NCBI GenBank assembly: GCA_023415545.1
Contig: JAEZKJ010000102.1
Coordinates: 1 to 24,614, forward strand
Reading direction: 5' to 3'
Source of the DNA: Bacteroidota bacterium
GTDB lineage: Bacteria; Bacteroidota; Bacteroidia; Bacteroidales; Bacteroidaceae
DNA: 24,614 nucleotides
The notes below the pieces were generated by a model, which was not told where the DNA came from, did not search any database, and saw only the letters and a list, made by a program, of their open reading frames with translations. Position numbers and translations under genes: made by a program. Shown in pieces: positions 13,905-22,610 of this stretch; the first letter of the stretch is position 1; each line of letters opens with the position of its first letter.

Positions 13905-14332
13905 TACTTCACTCCATCATTCTTCTCAGGTGGACGAGTCGCCAATACCATCTTGAAATGATTTTCATTAGCAATATTAAGTACTCTAACTATCTCTCTG
14001 TAAGGAATCGATTCATCAGCATAAAGAGCTACATACATTTCCGGTTCTTTCGAAGCGCACTCTTTAAGGAATGCAGGAAGTTGTTCTAACGCTATAGGCA
14101 TCTCATCTTCATTTCCAAAAGCAGTATAATAATTTAAATCTTTATCAATAATTACTCTAGTCAATGGTTTTGCTGATGTCTGCTCCTTCCCTTGTGGAAG
14201 AAGTACCTTTATAGCATTTGGAGAGACCATAGTCGAAGTAATCATAAAGAATATAAGCAACAGAAATATGATATCTGTCATAGATGCCATACTAAATTCT
14301 GCCGATATTTTATTTCTTCTTTTTAATGCCAT
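13904..14332 (-). CDS. exbD: Biopolymer transport protein ExbD
   Basis: A small subunit of the inner-membrane proton channel that energises TonB. The 142-residue product has a short basic cytoplasmic tail, one transmembrane helix (about 18-37, TDIIFLLLIFFMITSTM) and a periplasmic domain. D20 in the helix matches the conserved proton-carrying aspartate of ExbD/TolR/MotB proteins. Position between exbB and tonB favours ExbD over TolR. It lies 9 bp after exbB and overlaps the tonB start by 1 bp. Many Bacteroidetes have two exbD genes in tandem, but only one is seen here. Confidence 0.93.
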   Translation of the reverse strand: MALKRRNKISAEFSMASMTDIIFLLLIFFMITSTMVSPNAIKVLLPQGKEQTSAKPLTRVIIDKDLNYYTAFGNEDEMPIALEQLPAFLKECASKEPEMYVALYADESIPYREIVRVLNIANENHFKMVLATRPPEKNDGVK

Positions 14333-14341
14333 ATTTCAAGA

Positions 14342-15055
14342 TTACTTTTCAACTGATTCATTAAGAAGGTCCATGAACATCATAGTACGAGCTTCCATCT
14401 GATTAACAACTTTATCAACTCGTGTAACGGCATAGTTGTATGCAAACATAGCAGCAATACCCACCACAAGACCACCAACAGTAGTCACCATAGCTTCATA
14501 TATACCACCCGAAAGAAGACTTATATCAATATTATTACCTGCATTAGCCATCTCCCAAAATGCGCGAACCATACCTGTAACAGTACCCAAGAATCCAATC
14601 ATTGGAGCTCCACCGGCTATAGTGGCCATAATAGGTAAGCCATTTTCAAGTTTAGCAACCTCAATATTTCCTGTATTCTCTATTGCTGCCTGCACATCGG
14701 CTATAGGACGTCCCATTCTGGTTATACCCTTCTCAATCATTCGTGCAGAAGGAGTGTTTGTTACACGGCAGAAATTAACAGCCGATTTAATCTCTCCATT
14801 TCTTATATAGTCACGTATTCTCTCCATAAAAAGAGGATCTTCTTGACCAGCCTTTTTAATTACAGCAAGCCTTTCAAAAAAGATATAGAAACAAACAACA
14901 GATAATAGTGCCAAAACAGCCATTATCCAACCACCTTTAAGTGTCATTTCCCAAAGATTCATTTCTGCTGCCCCTTCAACAGTAGTAAGAACAGGAGCTG
15001 ATCCTGAAATTGTATCGGCAATACTTTGTGCCGCTAGTAATGTCATGTTTATCAT
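14342..15055 (-). CDS. exbB: MotA/TolQ/ExbB proton channel family protein
   Basis: The pentameric channel subunit that works with ExbD. The 237-residue product has three transmembrane segments (about 40-62, 143-165 and 187-208) with a large cytoplasmic loop between the first two. The family signature is clear: ATIAGGAPMIGFLGTVTGMV (144-163), then GGIYEAMVTTVGGLVVGIAA (183-202). The first 35 residues, before helix one, could include a cleaved or periplasmic N terminus, common in the Bacteroidetes branch. The start at ATG 15055 overlaps the pdxJ stop as ATGA. An in-frame ATG three codons later (15046) is also possible. Confidence 0.94.
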   Translation of the reverse strand: MINMTLLAAQSIADTISGSAPVLTTVEGAAEMNLWEMTLKGGWIMAVLALLSVVCFYIFFERLAVIKKAGQEDPLFMERIRDYIRNGEIKSAVNFCRVTNTPSARMIEKGITRMGRPIADVQAAIENTGNIEVAKLENGLPIMATIAGGAPMIGFLGTVTGMVRAFWEMANAGNNIDISLLSGGIYEAMVTTVGGLVVGIAAMFAYNYAVTRVDKVVNQMEARTMMFMDLLNESVEK

Positions 15056-15768
15056 TTATCAAGGCATTTTTTATATTCTTCTATAGTTTTTTCCATACCC
15101 AAATATAGAGCATCACATATTAACGCATGTCCTATTGAGACCTCATCAATCCATGGAATATTGTCGTGCATATATTTTAAATTTAGCAAACTCAAGTCAT
15201 GTCCGGCATTGAGTCCCATACCTAGCTTACGGGTTACTGTAGCAGCCTCAACAAATGGTGCAATGGCCTTTTCAGGATTTTCCAAAAATGTTGTTGCATA
15301 AGGTTCTGTATAAAGTTCAACTCTGTCAGCTCCGGCCTTTGCCGCATACTCAACCATTTCAACATCAGCATCAACAAAAACAGAGGTTCTTATTCCTGCA
15401 TTTTTAAAAGTATCAAGAGTTTCAATAAGAAACGATAGCTTACTCTTTGTATCCCATCCTGCATTCGAAGTTATCTGTTCAGGAGAATCTGGAACCAACG
15501 TCACTTGATGAGGTTTTACTAAAAGTACCAAATCAATAAAATCTCTACTTGGATAGCCCTCAATATTGAACTCAGTTTTCAAGATTGGTCTTAACTGAAG
15601 TACATCACTTCTACGTATATGTCTCTCATCAGGTCGTGGATGTACTGTTATCCCTTCAGCCCCAAATTTTTCACAGTCCAGTGCAAACTTTAATACATCA
15701 GGATTGTTTCCTCCACGTGCATTACGCAATGTAGCTACTTTATTTATATTTACGCTTAACTTAGTCAT
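15052..15768 (-). CDS. pdxJ: Pyridoxine 5'-phosphate synthase
   Basis: Condenses 1-deoxyxylulose 5-phosphate with 3-amino-2-oxopropyl phosphate to form pyridoxine 5'-phosphate, the last ring-closing step of vitamin B6 synthesis. The 238-residue product is the family length. It has LSVNINKVATLRNARGG (4-20), the catalytic EGITVHPRPDERHI (38-51) with H43, and the late GLNAGHDLSLLN motif that closes the phosphate site. It heads the pdxJ-exbB-exbD-tonB unit. A biochemical link to the TonB system is not apparent; co-transcription is inferred from the overlaps. The promoter region lies in the 115-bp divergent gap with nadK. Confidence 0.97.
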   Translation of the reverse strand: MTKLSVNINKVATLRNARGGNNPDVLKFALDCEKFGAEGITVHPRPDERHIRRSDVLQLRPILKTEFNIEGYPSRDFIDLVLLVKPHQVTLVPDSPEQITSNAGWDTKSKLSFLIETLDTFKNAGIRTSVFVDADVEMVEYAAKAGADRVELYTEPYATTFLENPEKAIAPFVEAATVTRKLGMGLNAGHDLSLLNLKYMHDNIPWIDEVSIGHALICDALYLGMEKTIEEYKKCLDK

Positions 15769-15785
15769 TGTGGCAATTTAATTAT

Positions 15786-15811
15786 TATATTTGCGAATAA
15801 GTGCAAAGTTA
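15786..15811. promoter_or_regulatory. Divergent promoter boxes of pdxJ and nadK
   Basis: On the minus strand TAACTTTG (15804-15811) lies 36 bases before the pdxJ ATG and matches TAnnTTTG. Its context TTTTAACTTTGCA recalls the box before the DUF1599 operon. On the plus strand TATATTTG (15786-15793) matches too and lies about 90 bases before the nadK ATG. Neither has a -33 TTTG at ideal spacing. If both work, the two transcripts would overlap head to head. Confidence 0.45.
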
Positions 15812-15883
15812 AAATGTTTTATGATAATTGAGATTCTTCATAAAACAAAAGATGTAAAAATTTAACTAAATGGAATCACTCTT

Positions 15884-16756
15884 ATGAAACTCGCCATTAT
15901 TGGAAATATCTATCAGATAAAGAAATCCGTACATTTGGAAGCTCTTTTATCACTGCTTAAAAAATATGATTGCCATATTTACATATATAGTGAGTTTTAC
16001 AACTTTATTGTAAATTCAACAAAGATATCTTTAGATAATGTTAAAACATTCACTACTTTAGATTTTGAAGTAGATATGGTTATATGTATGGGAGGCGATG
16101 GTACTTTTCTAAAAGCTGCAAGTTTTGTTGGTAATCGTAATATCCCTATTTTAGGTATAAACACCGGACGTCTTGGTTTTCTTGCTGACATCTCTCCAAA
16201 CGAGATAAAAGAGACTTTGGACGACATCTTTTCAAACAATTATAGAATTGAAGAGAGAAGTGTATTGAATATTACATGTCAAGACATAACATTAAAAGGG
16301 TATCCATACGGACTAAATGAGATAGCAGTATTAAAACGAGATAGTTCATCGATGATAACCATTCATACATCTATTAATGGTAATTATTTGACAACATATC
16401 AAGCCGATGGTTTAGTTATTGCTACCCCTACCGGATCGACAGCATATTCACTAAGTGTAGGTGGCCCAATTATTGTTCCACATAGCAATACCATAGCAAT
16501 AACTCCTGTAGCGCCACATAGCCTCAATGTGCGTCCTATAGTAATAAATGATGATTGGGAAATAACTCTCGATGTAGAGAGCCGCAGTCATAACTTTCTT
16601 GTTGCTATCGACGGACGAAGTGAAACTTGCAAAGAGGGTAGCCAGCTAAAGATAAAGAAGGCAGACTATACAATAAAAGTTGTTAAGAGAACAAATCATG
16701 TATTCTTTAATACACTTCGCGAAAAAATGATGTGGGGAGCAGACGGAAGAGGCTAG
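15884..16756 (+). CDS. nadK: NAD kinase
   Basis: Phosphorylates NAD to NADP using ATP. The 290-residue product has the diagnostic GGDGT motif (70-74, in CMGGDGTFLKAAS), then GINTGRLGFLAD (about 95-106), the NE motif in YGLNEIAVLKRDSSSM, and the glycine-rich ATPTGSTAYSLSVGGPI that binds the dinucleotide. Length and order are normal for the bacterial family. It is a single rightward gene, divergent from pdxJ, and ends in a terminator hairpin that includes its stop codon. Confidence 0.97.
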   Translation: MKLAIIGNIYQIKKSVHLEALLSLLKKYDCHIYIYSEFYNFIVNSTKISLDNVKTFTTLDFEVDMVICMGGDGTFLKAASFVGNRNIPILGINTGRLGFLADISPNEIKETLDDIFSNNYRIEERSVLNITCQDITLKGYPYGLNEIAVLKRDSSSMITIHTSINGNYLTTYQADGLVIATPTGSTAYSLSVGGPIIVPHSNTIAITPVAPHSLNVRPIVINDDWEITLDVESRSHNFLVAIDGRSETCKEGSQLKIKKADYTIKVVKRTNHVFFNTLREKMMWGADGRG

Positions 16757-16771
16757 CTCCCCTCTTTTTTT
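16747..16771 (+). terminator. Intrinsic terminator of nadK
   Basis: AAGAGG (16747-16752) pairs with CCTCTT (16761-16766) around an 8-nt loop, followed by TTTTT. The left arm lies within the last nadK codons, and the stop TAG (16754-16756) is in the loop. The T-run leads straight into the sbcC stop (16770-16772), so the convergent genes share almost no spacer. Confidence 0.75.
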
Positions 16772-19700
16772 ATTCAACTTTAATTACGCTTTTCCCACTT
16801 CCTTCCTTAATAACCTGGATACGACAATTTATTCTTTCGGTCATTTCGCTAACATGAGATATGACTCCTATTTTTCGTCCCTGCATTTGAAGAGATTCTA
16901 AAGCATCCATAGCAATACGTAAGGTATCAATATCCAGTGAGCCAAAACCTTCATCAATAAAGAGTGACTCAACATTCATCTTGTTTGATGAAATTGATGA
17001 TAACCCTAAAGCAAGAGCAAGAGAGACAAGAAAAGATTCTCCTCCTGATAAAGAATGAACTGTTCGCTTCTCACCCATCATATCAAGATCAGCAATCTGT
17101 AGTGCTAACGTATCCTCTATCCTCTCTAATTCATATCGTGGAGCTAACTCTTTGAGATGATTATTTGCATACATAACAAGAATATCAAGAGTATACTCTT
17201 GTGCTATCTCCTTAAATTTATTACCCGATTGTGAGCCAAAAAGATCATTCAGATTACTCCATGATTGGAAAAGTTCACTATTTTCTTCGTACTCTTTTCT
17301 GTAAGCCTCAACTTTTTTTCTACTCTTTTTATCGTTGTCAAATTGCACATCTATCTGTGCTAATGCAATATTTATATTATTCTTCTCCTGAAGCAATCTC
17401 GTTAGATTCTCATGCAAAGATTCAACACTATCAATCTCGTTTGAACGCTTAGGTGATTTTTTATGCTCAACCAGCTTATCCTCTCTCTCCTTAAGCAGTG
17501 CAACAGCAACCGATTGTCTCTCTTTTAATGAAGAAAGATATTTCTTTTCTGAAGCTATCCATGATTCATCTTTTGAAAATATCTCACCCAATTCATCATA
17601 ACTAATAATTTTTTGTTGTGATGATAGCCAGTTAAAAATCTTATTTTGTGATACCTCTATAACTTCTGACGCACGATATATCTGACTCTCTATCTGTTGA
17701 AGTTTTGTCTTAGCATTTTCTACTTCTATTTTCAAAGAATTTTCATTATCAATACTCTTTTTTATTCGTATATCTAAATCACTTTTCTTCTCTGTAATCA
17801 ATCTCTGCATCTCATCACAACTCTTACCCTCAAGAAGTGTAGAACGTTGCTTATCTAATGCTATCAAGTTATCATTAGCACTTCTCAAACTCTTTTTCTT
17901 ATCCTCAAACTGACTATTTAAATTGTTAACTTCACGTTTTGCAGCCTCAATGCCAGCTTGAGTAGCTGAAAGCAATTCACGATTTGAAGCAAATGAAATG
18001 TTGTTGTTATTCCATAACGTTACAAATTTGGCTACCACATCTTTTAAAGTCCCATTATTTAAAAATTCTTCCCATTTTGGTAATATAGAGATATAGCATT
18101 TAGCTTTTTCAATAGAATTTGCTTTTATGTTTTCATAGTTCTCAATAGAAGAAGTATTTCGTATCAACTCCTTGCGTGAGTTTTCTAACATCAAACTTAT
18201 TCTTTCTATCTCTTTATTGGCACGTTCCTTCTGCTTCTCAATCTCCTCCTCTTTAAGTGAGGTATCATGAATTTCAAAAGTAATGGGATGCTCCGTACTG
18301 CCACAAACAGGACAAGGTTTACCTTGTTCAAGTTTTTTCCTTAATAATAGAACCTCACTAGGTTGTAGTGAATTCACTCTTTCAGCCTCTTGCTTAGCCA
18401 AATTAAAGTTTGACTCGAATGTCTCAATGTTTTTGTTTATGTCAACGATATTCTTTGAAATAGTCTCTATTTGTCCAATAGAGTTATAGTAGTTTGATAG
18501 AAGATTATCAACAAGATCTTTAGCAGGAACTAGCGATGAGTAACTTTGATAACGTTTAAACCAATCATCCAACTCCTGATTTTTTTTAATAATTACTTCA
18601 AGTTTAGAACTCTCTTTGTTCAGTTGCTCCTTACTAGTTTTCAACAACTCCTCAAGTTTATTACTCTCTGTTTGAAGATCAAAAGCTCTTTTCCTAGCCT
18701 CATCCAGTTGTACATCCAGCTTCTTAGCTAACTCAAGTTCAGGTTGAATTTTATTTAAATAGGTATTAAGTTGCTCCTCCTCTTCATTGAGCTTATTTTT
18801 ATCATCTAAAGCCTCTTGTAGCTTTTTTTGTACTATAGTTATATACTCATTTTGTTTTTCCAAGAAAATTTTTCCCTCTTCAAGCTGTTTTTTTGCTATC
18901 GTTTGCTCTATATAGATGTTTCGTATAGACTGTGCAGAATCAATAATATCGATTTTTTTATATCTAGAAGATGCTTTTTCTATCTCAATATTTAAAGAGT
19001 TAAGATTATCATTAGCCTGTTTTATAGAAAACAGTAACTGATTATAATCCTCAATCCACTTTATAGAGTTCCTACACTTATCCTCATCTTTATAAACAGT
19101 CTCAAGTAAAACCGTTTTTTCCTGCTTCTCTTTTTGTAATTTTTCTATATCCTCATCACTTAAAATATCAACATCCTGAATATGTTGTAACAGCTCTTTT
19201 CTTTTTGTCTCAACTTCTTTAGCCTTATTATAAATGGCTTTGGAAATTTCAGAATATATCTCAGTGCCTGTAAGTTTTTCCAAAATTTCAGCTTTCTCAT
19301 CTTTCTTAGCTTTGAGAAAAGATGCAAAATCACCTTGAGCAAGCAAAACAGACCGACTAAATTGTTCGAATGACAATCCAACAAGTTCCACTAATCGTGC
19401 TTGAATTTCCGATTTTGTACCTTGCAAAGGTTCCCCACTATCTAGATTGATAGCACTCATCTCCACCTTCTGTAGGGATCCTGAAGGCTTATTTCCTGCT
19501 CGTCTAACACTCCATGAAGCACTATACCTTTCACCGGTAGAGGCCACAAAATCTACCTGTGCATAGCAGTCTGCCGAGCCTCTTCTCAATATAGAACGAC
19601 TATCATTTTGACTGATGCTCTTATCATTAACATCTTTCAACTGCACATTTGCCTCTTTGGCCTTATTCATTCTAGGAGTACAGTCATAAAGAGCAAGACA

Positions 19701-19850
19701 TATAGCATCGAGTATTGTCGATTTACCCGATCCGGTATTTCCTGTTATAGCAAATATACCGGCCGAAGCCAATGGTTCAGTAGTAAAATCTATTTCAAAT
19801 TCACCTCCCAATGAGGCTAAGTTTTTTCCTTTTATCTTTAATATTTTCAT
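16770..19850 (-). CDS. sbcC: Exonuclease subunit SbcC
   Basis: The ATPase and coiled-coil subunit of the SbcCD nuclease, the bacterial Rad50 homologue, which cleaves hairpins and processes DNA ends. The 1026-residue product shows Walker A GNTGSGKST (37-45), then a Q-loop region near FEQFSRSVLLAQGDF. Two very long charged coiled-coil arms follow, interrupted by the zinc hook CPVC (C513 and C516), exactly mid-protein. The ABC signature SLSGGES is at 933-939 and Walker B LFIDEGFGSLD at 961-971. All ATPase motifs are intact. Its ATG overlaps the sbcD stop as ATGA, so the two are translated as a pair. Confidence 0.97.
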   Translation of the reverse strand: MKILKIKGKNLASLGGEFEIDFTTEPLASAGIFAITGNTGSGKSTILDAICLALYDCTPRMNKAKEANVQLKDVNDKSISQNDSRSILRRGSADCYAQVDFVASTGERYSASWSVRRAGNKPSGSLQKVEMSAINLDSGEPLQGTKSEIQARLVELVGLSFEQFSRSVLLAQGDFASFLKAKKDEKAEILEKLTGTEIYSEISKAIYNKAKEVETKRKELLQHIQDVDILSDEDIEKLQKEKQEKTVLLETVYKDEDKCRNSIKWIEDYNQLLFSIKQANDNLNSLNIEIEKASSRYKKIDIIDSAQSIRNIYIEQTIAKKQLEEGKIFLEKQNEYITIVQKKLQEALDDKNKLNEEEEQLNTYLNKIQPELELAKKLDVQLDEARKRAFDLQTESNKLEELLKTSKEQLNKESSKLEVIIKKNQELDDWFKRYQSYSSLVPAKDLVDNLLSNYYNSIGQIETISKNIVDINKNIETFESNFNLAKQEAERVNSLQPSEVLLLRKKLEQGKPCPVCGSTEHPITFEIHDTSLKEEEIEKQKERANKEIERISLMLENSRKELIRNTSSIENYENIKANSIEKAKCYISILPKWEEFLNNGTLKDVVAKFVTLWNNNNISFASNRELLSATQAGIEAAKREVNNLNSQFEDKKKSLRSANDNLIALDKQRSTLLEGKSCDEMQRLITEKKSDLDIRIKKSIDNENSLKIEVENAKTKLQQIESQIYRASEVIEVSQNKIFNWLSSQQKIISYDELGEIFSKDESWIASEKKYLSSLKERQSVAVALLKEREDKLVEHKKSPKRSNEIDSVESLHENLTRLLQEKNNINIALAQIDVQFDNDKKSRKKVEAYRKEYEENSELFQSWSNLNDLFGSQSGNKFKEIAQEYTLDILVMYANNHLKELAPRYELERIEDTLALQIADLDMMGEKRTVHSLSGGESFLVSLALALGLSSISSNKMNVESLFIDEGFGSLDIDTLRIAMDALESLQMQGRKIGVISHVSEMTERINCRIQVIKEGSGKSVIKVE

Positions 19851-21049
19851 AACTTAACCTCCGCTATAACTTCTCTTAGTAGTTCTTGCATTATCTTTGG
19901 CATATCACTATCGCCATATTTTCGTTTAAAGTAGTCATTAGCAACATCAATTGGTTCTATCTCTTGCAACTCTTCGAAAGTAAGAGCTGTAACCTTTGAC
20001 TCTCCTCTTTGAGGATAGTAAGGAGTTATTTTAGCCAACTTAACGCTCTTATCTTTTAACGCCTCTTCTATTCTAAACTTAAACGACGTATCAGGTCCAT
20101 CAATAAGTATCTTAATCTCTAGATAAGGAGAATTTATGTTTACTTCACCAATAGGTAACTTATCAATCTCATCAAGAATAATATCTAATGATGAAGGTTT
20201 CGATGGTATACTAATAAGTTGTGTAGTAAGTGGAATATCAATATTTTCTATATCAACATTATCACCTTCAATACTTATCTGTACAACTTTATGTTTATTA
20301 TTTTTCTCGGCAAATGTCATAGGAAGAGGAGTGCCTGAGTATCTCACATTATCCCTTCCCGACACTCTCTGTGCTCTATGAAGATGCCCAAGTGCAGTAT
20401 AAGCTATTCCTGAATCAAAAGCATCTGGCGAAACACCTTCTATTCCACCTATAATGCATCTTTCAGTTCTATCACTATCCGAAAGTTCAGAGCCTGTAGC
20501 TTGAAGATGTCCCATAGCAATAACTGGAAGATTTCTATCCTTTACTTTGTCATAAAGAATATGATAAAGATTCTGTACGCCCTCAGCATAAGATTCCGAG
20601 CGAGGATAATCACCCTGTCGAAGATAAGGAACAGCCAAACAGTAAGCGGCAATATTATTATCTATTTGAATAGGAATAATTAAATTGTCAAAGTCAATTT
20701 CTCCATTTATGTCTCTTTTTACAACTCCTCGAACAAATACATTCATATATTGTAAAAGAGGATTAGGTGCTTCCAAACGCGAAGCTGAATCATGATTACC
20801 AGCTGTGATAATGATTTTTAATTCACGATTTTTATATGTAACGTCTCGAATAAACGAGTAAAATAGTTTCTGTGCTTCAGCCGATGGGTTGGGTCCATCA
20901 TAAATATCACCTGCAATAAGAAGAATATCTATTTTCTCATCAGTAATCCAGTTAGTGAGCCATTCAAGGAATAGAACATGTTCTTGATGACGGCTGTAAT
21001 CATAAAAAATTTGGCCTATATGCCAATCAGCTGTATGAATAATCTTCAT
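19847..21049 (-). CDS. sbcD: Exonuclease subunit SbcD
   Basis: The nuclease subunit of SbcCD, the bacterial Mre11 homologue. The 400-residue product has the calcineurin-like phosphoesterase motifs in order: HTADWHIGQ (5-13) with D8 and H10, AGDIYDG (46-52) with D48, TAGNHDSASR (82-91) with N85, H86 and D87, MGHLQATGSE and then GHLHRAQRV, supplying the metal-binding histidines. The C-terminal region (about 290-400) is the capping and SbcC-binding part. It is first of the sbcD-sbcC pair, with a TATCTTTG box 36 bases upstream. Confidence 0.97.
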   Translation of the reverse strand: MKIIHTADWHIGQIFYDYSRHQEHVLFLEWLTNWITDEKIDILLIAGDIYDGPNPSAEAQKLFYSFIRDVTYKNRELKIIITAGNHDSASRLEAPNPLLQYMNVFVRGVVKRDINGEIDFDNLIIPIQIDNNIAAYCLAVPYLRQGDYPRSESYAEGVQNLYHILYDKVKDRNLPVIAMGHLQATGSELSDSDRTERCIIGGIEGVSPDAFDSGIAYTALGHLHRAQRVSGRDNVRYSGTPLPMTFAEKNNKHKVVQISIEGDNVDIENIDIPLTTQLISIPSKPSSLDIILDEIDKLPIGEVNINSPYLEIKILIDGPDTSFKFRIEEALKDKSVKLAKITPYYPQRGESKVTALTFEELQEIEPIDVANDYFKRKYGDSDMPKIMQELLREVIAEVKL

Positions 21050-21085
21050 AATAATTTAATAATGTATTTAGGCATCTGCTTATAG

Positions 21086-21093
21086 CAAAGATA
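21086..21093 (-). promoter_or_regulatory. -7 box for sbcDC
   Basis: TATCTTTG on the minus strand, a perfect match to TAnnTTTG, at a suitable distance (36 bases) from the sbcD ATG. No clear TTTG lies 19-21 nt upstream of it. Confidence 0.5.
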
Positions 21094-21254
21094 ATGTTTT
21101 TGTTAAAGAAGAGATCATAATTTAATTGAATTAGTTTTCGTGATAATTAAGAAATTGATTTACAGATATTACCTTTTCATTAACTATATATAACAATAAG
21201 CAGCAATTTAAAAAATATTAACAAAAAGTTGTTTTCAATTTATTTAATCAAATA

Positions 21255-21262
21255 TATTTTTG
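21255..21262 (+). promoter_or_regulatory. -7 box for the ompA-like gene
   Basis: TATTTTTG matches TAnnTTTG and lies 31 bases before the ATG. A TTG at 21229-21231 is 23 nt upstream, slightly further than the usual 19-21. The leader is A-rich just before the start (GAAAAATTTAGAT), with no Shine-Dalgarno sequence, as usual for highly translated Bacteroidetes genes. Confidence 0.55.
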
Positions 21263-21293
21263 TACAGAGAACTGTTAAACGAAAAATTTAGAT

Positions 21294-22391
21294 ATGAAAA
21301 AGTTTTTTTTAATGGCCGTTATGGCATTTGCTGGAATCACAGCGTCAGCACAAAACGAACTACTATCTAACAGCAAATTATCAGATAACTGGTACTTAGG
21401 TGGTAATATTGGAGCTGTTACTCCTCTTGATGGAGCATTTATTGGAAATATGCGACCAACCATTGGTATTGAAGTAGGTCGTTATATAACTCCTGTATTC
21501 GGTATTGGAGTTGAAGCAAGAACAAAATTCAACACTATTGGTGCTCATACAGCAGTTGATCAACTTTATGGTTTCCTTCTAGGTAAAGTAAATCTTAACA
21601 ATTTATTCTCAGGATATAAAGGTGAACCTCGTAAATATGAGTTTGTAGCTTTAGCTGGTCCTGGTATTGAACATAACTTCTGTAATTTTGAAGATAACTA
21701 TTTAGCTTACAAAGCAGGTTTTGAGTTCAATGTAAACCTTGGAGAAGCAAAAGCATGGCAATTCAATGTTAAACCAGGATTAGTATGGGGTATTAATAAT
21801 GCAAAAGTACCTGCTACTCAACTAAATAGACATGGTGCGTCTTTTGAAATTAATGCAGGATTAACATATAAATTCAAGAACAGCAATGGTTCTCACAATT
21901 TCACATTTGCAAAACTTGACCAAAGTGAACTTGATGCATTAAACAACACTATCAACAAATTACGTGAGGACAACGATTTAAGAGCTAAAAAAGATGCTGC
22001 AACAATTGATAACTTGCAACAACAACTTAAAGATTGTCAAAATGCAAAACAACCTATTGTTAAGGAGTGTAAACCAGTTGAAAATATTATCACTTTCAGA
22101 CAAAGCAGATCAAGAGTTGATGCTACTCAATTGCCAAATATCGATTGCGTTGCTAAACATTTAAATGACAATCCTTCGGCTAAAGTTGTAATTAAAGGTT
22201 ATGCTTCTCCAGAAGGTAAAGCTAAATTTAATCAAAAACTTTCTGTAGCTAGAGCAGAGGCTGTTAAACTTATTCTAGTTAATAAATATAATATAGCAGC
22301 TGATCGTATAACAACTGAAGGTTGTGGAATTGGTTCTGTATTCTCTAAACCTACTTATAACCGTGTAGCTATCTGTACAATTTGCGAGTAA
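21294..22391 (+). CDS. OmpA family outer-membrane protein
   Basis: Likely an abundant outer-membrane protein that anchors the membrane to peptidoglycan. The 365-residue product has a clean signal peptide (MKKFFLMAVMAFAGITASAQ). Residues about 30-200 form a beta-barrel-like region with alternating glycine and aromatic strands (WYLGGNIGAVTPLDG, GAHTAVDQLYGFLLGKVNL). A helical, charged linker covers about 205-245. The OmpA C-terminal domain (about 262-362) has VVIKGYASPEGKAKFNQKLS, ARAEAVKLIL and a terminal NRVAI. The KLSVARAEAV segment fits the peptidoglycan-binding signature. Four cysteines (in CQNAK, VKECK, IDCVAKH and GCGIG) plus two in CTIC make this a cysteine-rich C-terminal domain. It is monocistronic, with its own promoter and terminator. 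Confidence 0.9.
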   Translation: MKKFFLMAVMAFAGITASAQNELLSNSKLSDNWYLGGNIGAVTPLDGAFIGNMRPTIGIEVGRYITPVFGIGVEARTKFNTIGAHTAVDQLYGFLLGKVNLNNLFSGYKGEPRKYEFVALAGPGIEHNFCNFEDNYLAYKAGFEFNVNLGEAKAWQFNVKPGLVWGINNAKVPATQLNRHGASFEINAGLTYKFKNSNGSHNFTFAKLDQSELDALNNTINKLREDNDLRAKKDAATIDNLQQQLKDCQNAKQPIVKECKPVENIITFRQSRSRVDATQLPNIDCVAKHLNDNPSAKVVIKGYASPEGKAKFNQKLSVARAEAVKLILVNKYNIAADRITTEGCGIGSVFSKPTYNRVAICTICE

Positions 22392-22411
22392 TTATTATAA
22401 ACAAAAAGAAC

Positions 22412-22446
22412 AAAAAAGGTGTGTCATAACGGCACACCTTTTTTTT
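22412..22446 (+). terminator. Intrinsic terminator of the ompA-like gene
   Basis: GGTGTG (22418-22423) and CACACC (22433-22438) form a GC-rich stem with a 9-nt loop. It is preceded by six A residues and followed by eight T residues. It starts about 20 bases after the stop codon. Confidence 0.93.
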
Positions 22447-22547
22447 GCAATATTAATAACTTATTTTGTCAAAAAGAATATTTTCAAAGAATATGGAAAG
22501 TATTTTTAATAAATGTCGAATATATATTTACCAACGTAAAATAGTAA

Positions 22548-22582
22548 AACCACACTTTGAAATAGTGTTTCAAAGTGTGGTT
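22548..22582 (-). terminator. Terminator of the GH51 gene
   Basis: A 15-bp perfect inverted repeat (AACCACACTTTGAAA at 22548-22562, mirrored at 22568-22582) has a 5-nt loop. In the leftward transcript it starts about 28 bases after the GH51 stop and is followed by TTTACTATTTT. The stem is long and exact, so it probably acts as a terminator or mRNA 3' cap. Confidence 0.8.
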
Positions 22583-22610
22583 CCATGTTATACATTTTAT
22601 TATCTGTTAT

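Noticed and set aside
14436..14810. Open frame of 124 codons antisense to exbB
   Set aside because: It mirrors the conserved membrane segments of ExbB, which makes it look hydrophobic. No start-site or promoter support.
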